A DNA stretch of 64,000 nucleotides, from contig NZ_NOYI01000020.1 in NCBI RefSeq assembly GCF_002258785.1, forward strand, positions 62,001 through 126,000, given 5' to 3'. Shown here in pieces: positions 60,301 to 64,000 of this stretch. The translations under genes and the position numbers were made by a program. Numbering within the stretch: the stretch's first letter is position 1; every line of letters begins with the position of its first letter. The notes beneath the pieces are model-generated. The model did not search any database. It saw only the letters and a program-made list of their open reading frames with translations, and was not told the origin of the DNA. Source of the DNA: Rhodococcus sp. 06-235-1A. Lineage in GTDB: Bacteria; Actinomycetota; Actinomycetes; Mycobacteriales; Mycobacteriaceae.

Positions 60301-60620
60301 TCGCCGAATATCGGCCAGTGTCCCTCGGGATTGAACGTCTGAATGTTGGCTTCCATCGCGACCACTGCGCCGCCGAGGAAACCCCACATGACCAGCCAAT
60401 GCGCCCAACCGACGGTGCGAAATTTGACCATCTTGGTGTGGGCCACGAACTCGACGACCATTTGCTTGAAGCGAGGCACTATCGGTCGCCAGCGATCGGG
60501 AGCGGGCTGGCCGAGCCTGACGATGCTGAACATCCGAATTCCACCGCGGACGAAGATGTACCAGCAGTAGATGCTGATGACGGCACCTACGAAGCCGAGT
60601 GAGAGCGTCACGGCATTCAT
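57363..60620 (-). CDS. Membrane-bound Fe-S heterodisulfide-reductase-like protein with repeated basic tail
   Basis: A 1085-residue protein homologous to Rv0338c. N-terminal membrane part of five or so helices (residues about 1-240, NarI-like), then two 4Fe-4S sites (CTECGRCQSQCPAW and CTTCGACVEQCPVDIEH), and a cysteine-rich HdrB/GlcF-type domain with CCGAGGARMW and GCPFCRVML. From about residue 730 the rest is an Ala/Pro/Glu region with repeats of PKGLAVKSGFKKPGAK (three near-identical copies) plus three looser K-P-G-rich copies. It is expected to carry electrons between the quinone pool and a cytosolic partner; the tail is unusual in length. An operator pair lies upstream. Confidence 0.9.
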   Translation of the reverse strand: MNAVTLSLGFVGAVISIYCWYIFVRGGIRMFSIVRLGQPAPDRWRPIVPRFKQMVVEFVAHTKMVKFRTVGWAHWLVMWGFLGGAVVAMEANIQTFNPEGHWPIFGDWAVYHLMDEVLGIATVIGILALIVIRQLNHPRNPDRQSRFAGSNFKAAYFVEAIVLIEGLGMILVKAGKIATYGHSNPYTDFFTMRVAELLPASPEMVSAFAFVKLMSAMVWVYVVGSRINWGVAWHRFTAFPNIYFKRMDDGTVALGPAKPMMSGGKVLEMEEADPDVDAFGAGKIEDFSWKGWLDFTTCTECGRCQSQCPAWNTGKPLSPKLLIMSLRDHSHAKAPYLLAGGKKDMAGDEVGLVDSEGNVDQKKLDAIPQAARDEADRKLVADAIEGGIIDPEVLWSCTTCGACVEQCPVDIEHVDHIIDMRRYQVLIESEFPSELAGLFKNLENKGNPWGQNSKDRLNWINEMDFDIPVFGQDADSFQDYEYLFWVGCAGAYEDRAKKTTKAVAELLATAGVKFMVLGADETCTGDSARRAGNEFLFQQLAMQNIETLNSVFDGVEHSKRKIVVTCAHCFNALGNEYPQVGGDYEVVHHTQLLNRLVRQKKLIPVASVSQDITYHDPCYLGRHNKVYDAPRELMAASGSNLKEMPRHGERSMCCGAGGARMWMEENIGKRINIDRVDEALATNPKKIATGCPFCRVMLTDGVTARQEGGAHEGVEVVDVAQLMLESITRVESSVLAENIKVIPRERTPQEELATENAAEVEEAERIAPVEEPAEAKSAPAAPAPKAGGGLKMKGLAKAPGAKAPGSATKAEESTEEAAPAAKPKGLGMAGGKAPGGKGLQMKGKAPGAKAAAPAPADAPAATEAPATTETSESTPSVKPKGLAVKSGFKKPGAKAPGKPAEATAASSPAPEAAGESASAATESKPTVQPKGLAVKSGFKKPGAKTASAPAAAAPAAEAPASETPATEAAATESVAAESKPTVQPKGLAVKSGFKKPGARTPGAAAAPAATPAEPEKAEPEKAEPTPEAETSVADAPATEAEAPKAEASDTAGDAASNGSDDRTPPKPKAGGLGFAPGAKVPGRRK

Positions 60621-61185
60621 GTCGCGGCCTTTCGTTCAAGTGGCAGCTGGAGGGCTACCGCGGGTTCAGCCCGTCGAGCATATGACGGTCTATGTTACTC
60701 ACCAGTAGCAAGGCTACCGTTACTGATGGGTAACATAACATCGTTCCGGCAAGCGACGCTGGTGGGCGTCGAAATGAGGCCATCCGACGGGCAGGCTGAA
60801 CTCGTCAGTAGGTTGTCTCGCAGATCACGTTAGGCGTAGGCCGTGCAGGTGCTGTCGAGAAGGCAGTCCTTACCTGCCGTAAGCGTGGCCCGATGCAGGT
60901 GGGAACCCGGCCGCTTTCCATCTGAGATTCGACCGAACGAACGACATTTTCGGCGACACGATGATGCAACGCGCGCCTCTGTGCTGCCGAAATCGAAATT
61001 GTTTGTGACAGTTGGTAACCGATAGGTGTCGGAGCTGTTGCGAAAGGACAACGAACGGTCCGATTCGTGCGCTACACTTCGATCGCATCGAACGTCGCAA
61101 AAGGGTCATCGGGGTGGCTTTGAACTCGAACAGGACCTAGTGGACTGCCGAGTGTGCACATCACAGAAACGGAACAGAACTCTCC
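60621..61185. other. 565-bp gap between divergent genes
   Basis: Besides the operator pair at 60691-60737 I see no gene with a ribosome site. A minus-strand frame at 60830-61051 ends in DCLLDSTCTAYA but starts without a signal peptide or ribosome site, and I do not call it. The last 100 bp should contain the promoter of the secreted protein gene at 61186. Confidence 0.4.
60691..60737. promoter_or_regulatory. Double inverted operator upstream of the Fe-S reductase gene
   Basis: TATGTTACTCACCAGTA (60691-60707) is matched, inverted, by a copy (60722-60738 region) that reads TATGTTACCCATCAGTA on the other strand: 15 of 17 positions agree. Each copy contains a TTAC-N6-GTA(A/G) dyad (60695-60708 and 60720-60733) with centres 25 bp apart. 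It lies about 75-115 bp before the start at 60620. A TetR- or FadR-type repressor is likely (inference). Confidence 0.6.
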
Positions 61186-61839
61186 ATGAAACTCAGCAAA
61201 CTGGTCGTCACATCGGCCCTCGTTGCGGTCGCGATGGGCCTGGCCAGCGGAACCGCGTACGCGCAGCCCGTCGATGAGACGGTTCCCGGCGACACCAATT
61301 ACACCGTCGATCTCGAAGATCGCACGATCGTCACCACCATCGATGCAGGCGTCTTCAAGATCGCCGACGATGGAAAGACGGTCGACGTTCTCGACGCAGC
61401 CGACAAGACCCTCGTCACGCTCCCGCTCTCGTTCAACCTTGGTGGACTGAACTTCCCGTACGAGCAGAACGTCGACAACGACGGCAAGACGCTGCGTCTG
61501 GTTCCGAACCTGGACTTCACCAAGGCGTCGGCCAACTCGCGAAGCATCGGCGCAACCACCGTTGCCTCCCCAGAGGAGAACCTGGCGGCTCAGCAGAACT
61601 TCTCCTCGCAGCTCGGAATCGCGACCGCGATCGGTGGGCTTACCGGAACAGCGATCGGTGCGGCGATCGGTTGCGTCGTGACCTTGACAGCAGGATGCCT
61701 CCCGGGATTGGTGACGGGCGCAGGAGTTGGCGGAGTCATCGGCACGATCACCGCCGGCGGACCCACCCTTGTCGTTGCTGGCATCGATTTGATCAACACG
61801 CTGAACGCGGCACCGGGCACCACGGTCTGGGCCAAGTAG
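61186..61839 (+). CDS. Secreted protein with glycine-zipper C-terminus
   Basis: A 217-residue protein with a Sec signal peptide (MKLSKLVVTSALVAVAMGLASG, cleavage about AYA-QPVD). The mature N-terminal half is beta-type (RTIVTTIDAGVFKIADDGKTV DVLDA pattern) and the C-terminal half is a glycine-zipper-like hydrophobic stretch (GGLTGTAIGAAIG, GLVTGAGVGGVIGTI) with two Cys (GCVV, GCLP). Rhodococcal secreted proteins of this design occur in families and may associate with membranes; function unknown. A terminator follows. Confidence 0.78.
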   Translation: MKLSKLVVTSALVAVAMGLASGTAYAQPVDETVPGDTNYTVDLEDRTIVTTIDAGVFKIADDGKTVDVLDAADKTLVTLPLSFNLGGLNFPYEQNVDNDGKTLRLVPNLDFTKASANSRSIGATTVASPEENLAAQQNFSSQLGIATAIGGLTGTAIGAAIGCVVTLTAGCLPGLVTGAGVGGVIGTITAGGPTLVVAGIDLINTLNAAPGTTVWAK

Positions 61840-61857
61840 CCCTCGAGCATCACAGGC

Positions 61858-61892
61858 AAACCCGCACTCTCGGACGAGGGTGCGGGTTTTTC
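61858..61892 (+). terminator. Rho-independent terminator
   Basis: A 10-bp stem (61858-61867 with 61880-61889), 12-nt loop, and TTTT tail. It lies between convergent genes and may work both ways. Confidence 0.88.
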
Positions 61893-61907
61893 GTGTACTG
61901 ATAGGGC

Positions 61908-63053
61908 CTACGACGTTCGGATCGTCAGACCTGGGTTCTCGGCGAGCACATCGTTGATGGGTGTGGCGAACAATTCCGGTCGCTGACCCTGCATCATGCT
62001 GACGACGGTCGCGACTTCGCATGAGGGTTGATCGCCCACATTGGATGCATTGGCGATGCCCACGGCGAGCGTGCCGCTGACGATCGGCCCACCACTGTCG
62101 CCGCGTAGGGCGCAGATGGACGTGGCGAAGCTGCGGTCGAGTACGGCCTCGCCCATGGCGACGCTGCGACCAGTGGAAAGTATTGTGCCGCAACTGAATC
62201 CGGTTCTGGAACCGGATTTGCACACCGGTGCGCCCACGATGGGATCCACCGTACCGGTGACGTGCAGTGGGCCCGCGCCGGGAACTCGCACCGCGTTGCT
62301 CTCGAATTCTCCGACGTTGGCATCGTCGATGTCGATCAATGCATAGTCGTTGTGGGACCGGCTGGTTCGGTAGAACGAGCCGAATTTGGAACCGACGAGA
62401 CTGCCGTACATCGGATACGCGCCTGTCGACGCTGCCGAACCGGTGTTAGCCGTACTCGGATTGCAGTGGCCCGCAGTGATGTTGACCGGCCCGTGCGTCG
62501 GGTCGACGGCATTGAAGCCGAGGGAGCACCGAAGACCGAGGCCGGCCGGTGTGCCGGCGAGGAAGCTGTCTCCGCCCAGATACGAACTCGCACGGATCGG
62601 ACCCGCGGTGAAGGATGGGTCGAACGGCAGCAGCTCCAGCAGTGGTTGGACGGCGCTGCGCACTGCCTCCGGAATCTCTGCCGCGGAGGCCACGGTCGCA
62701 AATCCGTTGGCCGACGCGGCGTCGGCTACCTCGCCGTAATTGGGGCCGTCGGCGATCGCGACCACTGGCCGACCGTCATCGCCGAGCCATGTCCCCGTGA
62801 CCATCTCTGGACCTACGGCGGCAGCGAATTCCGCCAACCGGCGAGCCGCGTCGGCTCGATCGAGGAATTGTTGCGGGTCCAGCCCGAGGTCGCGGGCCAC
62901 GGCGTCGGCCAGCTCGGGTGGCAGTACCGGATGTGCACCCAGTACCGAATCTGTACCCACTGCTGGTGCTGCTGCTGCGGCGGCGGCGGGCGCAAGCATC
63001 GCCATCACGCTGGACACAGCAACCATCGACAACCCCAGCCCACGGCGACGCAT
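61908..63053 (-). CDS. Secreted S1-family serine protease with prodomain
   Basis: A protein of about 381 residues from ATG 63053 (MRRRGLG): signal peptide (to about residue 30, AAAAAAAPAVG), an N-terminal prodomain of about 130 residues (LPPELADAVARDLGLDPQQFLDRADAARRLAEF) as in alpha-lytic/streptogrisin proteases, then a chymotrypsin-fold catalytic domain. Triad: His in NITAGHCNP, Asp in SHNDYALIDID, Ser in LRGDSGGPIVSG. Cys pairs fit streptogrisin disulfides. Substrates are unknown. A longer start at 63074 exists. A paralogue follows upstream on the same strand. Confidence 0.9.
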   Translation of the reverse strand: MRRRGLGLSMVAVSSVMAMLAPAAAAAAAPAVGTDSVLGAHPVLPPELADAVARDLGLDPQQFLDRADAARRLAEFAAAVGPEMVTGTWLGDDGRPVVAIADGPNYGEVADAASANGFATVASAAEIPEAVRSAVQPLLELLPFDPSFTAGPIRASSYLGGDSFLAGTPAGLGLRCSLGFNAVDPTHGPVNITAGHCNPSTANTGSAASTGAYPMYGSLVGSKFGSFYRTSRSHNDYALIDIDDANVGEFESNAVRVPGAGPLHVTGTVDPIVGAPVCKSGSRTGFSCGTILSTGRSVAMGEAVLDRSFATSICALRGDSGGPIVSGTLAVGIANASNVGDQPSCEVATVVSMMQGQRPELFATPINDVLAENPGLTIRTS

Positions 63054-63132
63054 GAAACCCCTCCCCCGAGGCATCCGCTTATGTGATGCCGTTCACTGAC
63101 TATAGGGGGTATTCGGGTGCCGACCTACCGGC

Positions 63133-64000
63133 TCATTCGGTTCGCAGGGTGGCTCCGGTTGCGCGGATGACCTGATCGATGGGAATACCAAGGCTCGCTG
63201 TGCCGCCGTACTGCGCGAGCGCCAGGTTCGCCTGGTTGCAATCGGGTGCGCCACCGCTGTTGGATCCGCTGGTGATTCCGAGCGCGAGCGTTCCCGTCAC
63301 GATGGCACCACCGCTGTCACCCGCCAGAGTGCATGCGGTGCTGGCGAATCCGCGAACGGTGCGGGACGTGCCGTCTTCCATGTAGAGCTGCGTCTCCACA
63401 CGATCGGCAGCAACCACTCCGCACGTGAACGACGACGACTGGCCGGATTTGCAGACCGGCGCTCCGATCACGGGAGCCGCGGTTCCGGTGATCGTGACGG
63501 TGCTGCCGTTGGCTCCTCGAACCGTAGGACGATCCAGGCCCGACGCGACGCCGGTGTCGTTCAGGCCGATCACCGACCAGTCGAGGCCGTCCTGGGCACC
63601 CAGGCTCGATCGATCGAACGACCCGATCTGCTGGCTGCGCGCGACGTCCGCCGGATCGGGAAGGTAGACGGGCGCGCCGCCCGCCCCGGTGGCCTTGTTT
63701 GGATTGCAGTGTCCGGCAGTGAGATTGACGGCGGCACCGGAGGCGTCGACAGCATTGAAGCCGAACGAGCAGATGCTGATGTCGGTTGTGGGAGCGTCGG
63801 CGATCGGCCCGGCGGTCGTGATGTAGGTATCGCCGCCCATGGGAGTCGGGTCGACCGGCTTGTTTCCGCCGGGAGACAGAATGACCTTGATGTTGGCGAG
63901 CAGCGTCGGCAGGTTGAGCGCGCGACCGATCGGACCGTTGGCCAGGTCGATGACGATCTGATTGTCGATGAAGTCGATGGCTGTTCCGTTGATCTGCTGA
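63133..64000 (-). CDS. Secreted S1-family serine protease, N-terminus beyond window
   Basis: The frame is open from the stop at 63133 to the window edge (about 289 codons; the 5' end is missing). The catalytic domain matches its neighbour: His in NLTAGHCNP, Asp in GLDWSVIGLND, Ser in LAGDSGGAIVTG. Upstream of about 63840 the residues QQINGTAIDFIDNQIVIDL and LLANIKVILSPGG belong to the end of a prodomain. An internal ATG at 63840 is not the true start. The gap of 79 bp to the gene at 63053 suggests separate or loosely coupled transcription. Confidence 0.88.
   Translation of the reverse strand, partial: QQINGTAIDFIDNQIVIDLANGPIGRALNLPTLLANIKVILSPGGNKPVDPTPMGGDTYITTAGPIADAPTTDISICSFGFNAVDASGAAVNLTAGHCNPNKATGAGGAPVYLPDPADVARSQQIGSFDRSSLGAQDGLDWSVIGLNDTGVASGLDRPTVRGANGSTVTITGTAAPVIGAPVCKSGQSSSFTCGVVAADRVETQLYMEDGTSRTVRGFASTACTLAGDSGGAIVTGTLALGITSGSNSGGAPDCNQANLALAQYGGTASLGIPIDQVIRATGATLRTE

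Noticed and set aside
60830..61051. 73-codon minus-strand frame in the gap before 61186
   Set aside because: No ribosome site, no signal peptide, and no recognisable family despite a Cys-containing end.

Overview
The window is about 64 kb of high-GC chromosomal DNA from a mycolic-acid-containing actinobacterium, most likely Rhodococcus or a close relative. The reasons are an antigen-85-type mycolyltransferase, a Baeyer-Villiger monooxygenase closely resembling mycobacterial EthA, an AldR/Ald pair, an aminotransferase near an Rv0338c-type iron-sulfur reductase, many GTG starts, ATGA/GTGA stop-start overlaps, and several starts that look leaderless. No rRNA, tRNA, CRISPR array, phage or insertion sequence was recognised. 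Species assignment is inference.

Layout. 1-3.7 kb: phosphoketolase plus universal stress protein (minus strand, possible DosR-type boxes) diverge from a copper-type DUF6153/DUF305 unit that carries a perfect TACCC-N5-GGGTA operator. 3.8-9.5 kb: NDH-2, secreted and membrane proteins of unknown role, mycolyltransferase, CsbD/LEA-like protein. 9.6-19.1 kb: two flavin monooxygenase operons (EthA-like enzyme, alpha/beta hydrolase, TetR; and LipR-like hydrolase, SDR, ferritin-like diiron protein, second monooxygenase, MerR) with a ferredoxin reductase between them; the layout recalls the mycobacterial MymA operon. 19.2-24.6 kb: DUF218 protein, two-subunit CrcB fluoride channel, STAS and RsbW-like proteins, ABC exporter, low-molecular-weight tyrosine phosphatase.

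24.7-49.0 kb is the most unusual part. A roughly 18-kb surface-glycan-type cluster (27430-45089) combines glycosyltransferases, a Wzx-like flippase, GH2- and GH16-like proteins and a condensation-fold acyltransferase with a carrier-protein module: ACP, stand-alone amino acid:ACP ligase (class II aaRS-like), acyl-CoA-dehydrogenase-like flavoprotein, DUF1839 protein, and one polypeptide joining two exosortase-associated-type hydrolases. My reading is that an amino acid is activated on the ACP, possibly oxidised, and transferred to a glycan or lipid-linked glycan before or during export. Nearly all genes overlap by 4 bp. The cluster is bracketed by three paralogous membrane-anchored Hsp70-like ATPases (24754, 45341, 46992) that have proline/threonine-rich tails instead of a substrate-binding domain.

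49.0-64.0 kb: AldR/alanine dehydrogenase, YibE/F membrane protein, AlaT/AspC aminotransferase, SRAP (YedK/HMCES) protein, S9 peptidase, a large membrane Fe-S reductase with a repeated basic tail and a double operator upstream, and secreted proteins including two S1 proteases; the last is cut by the window edge.
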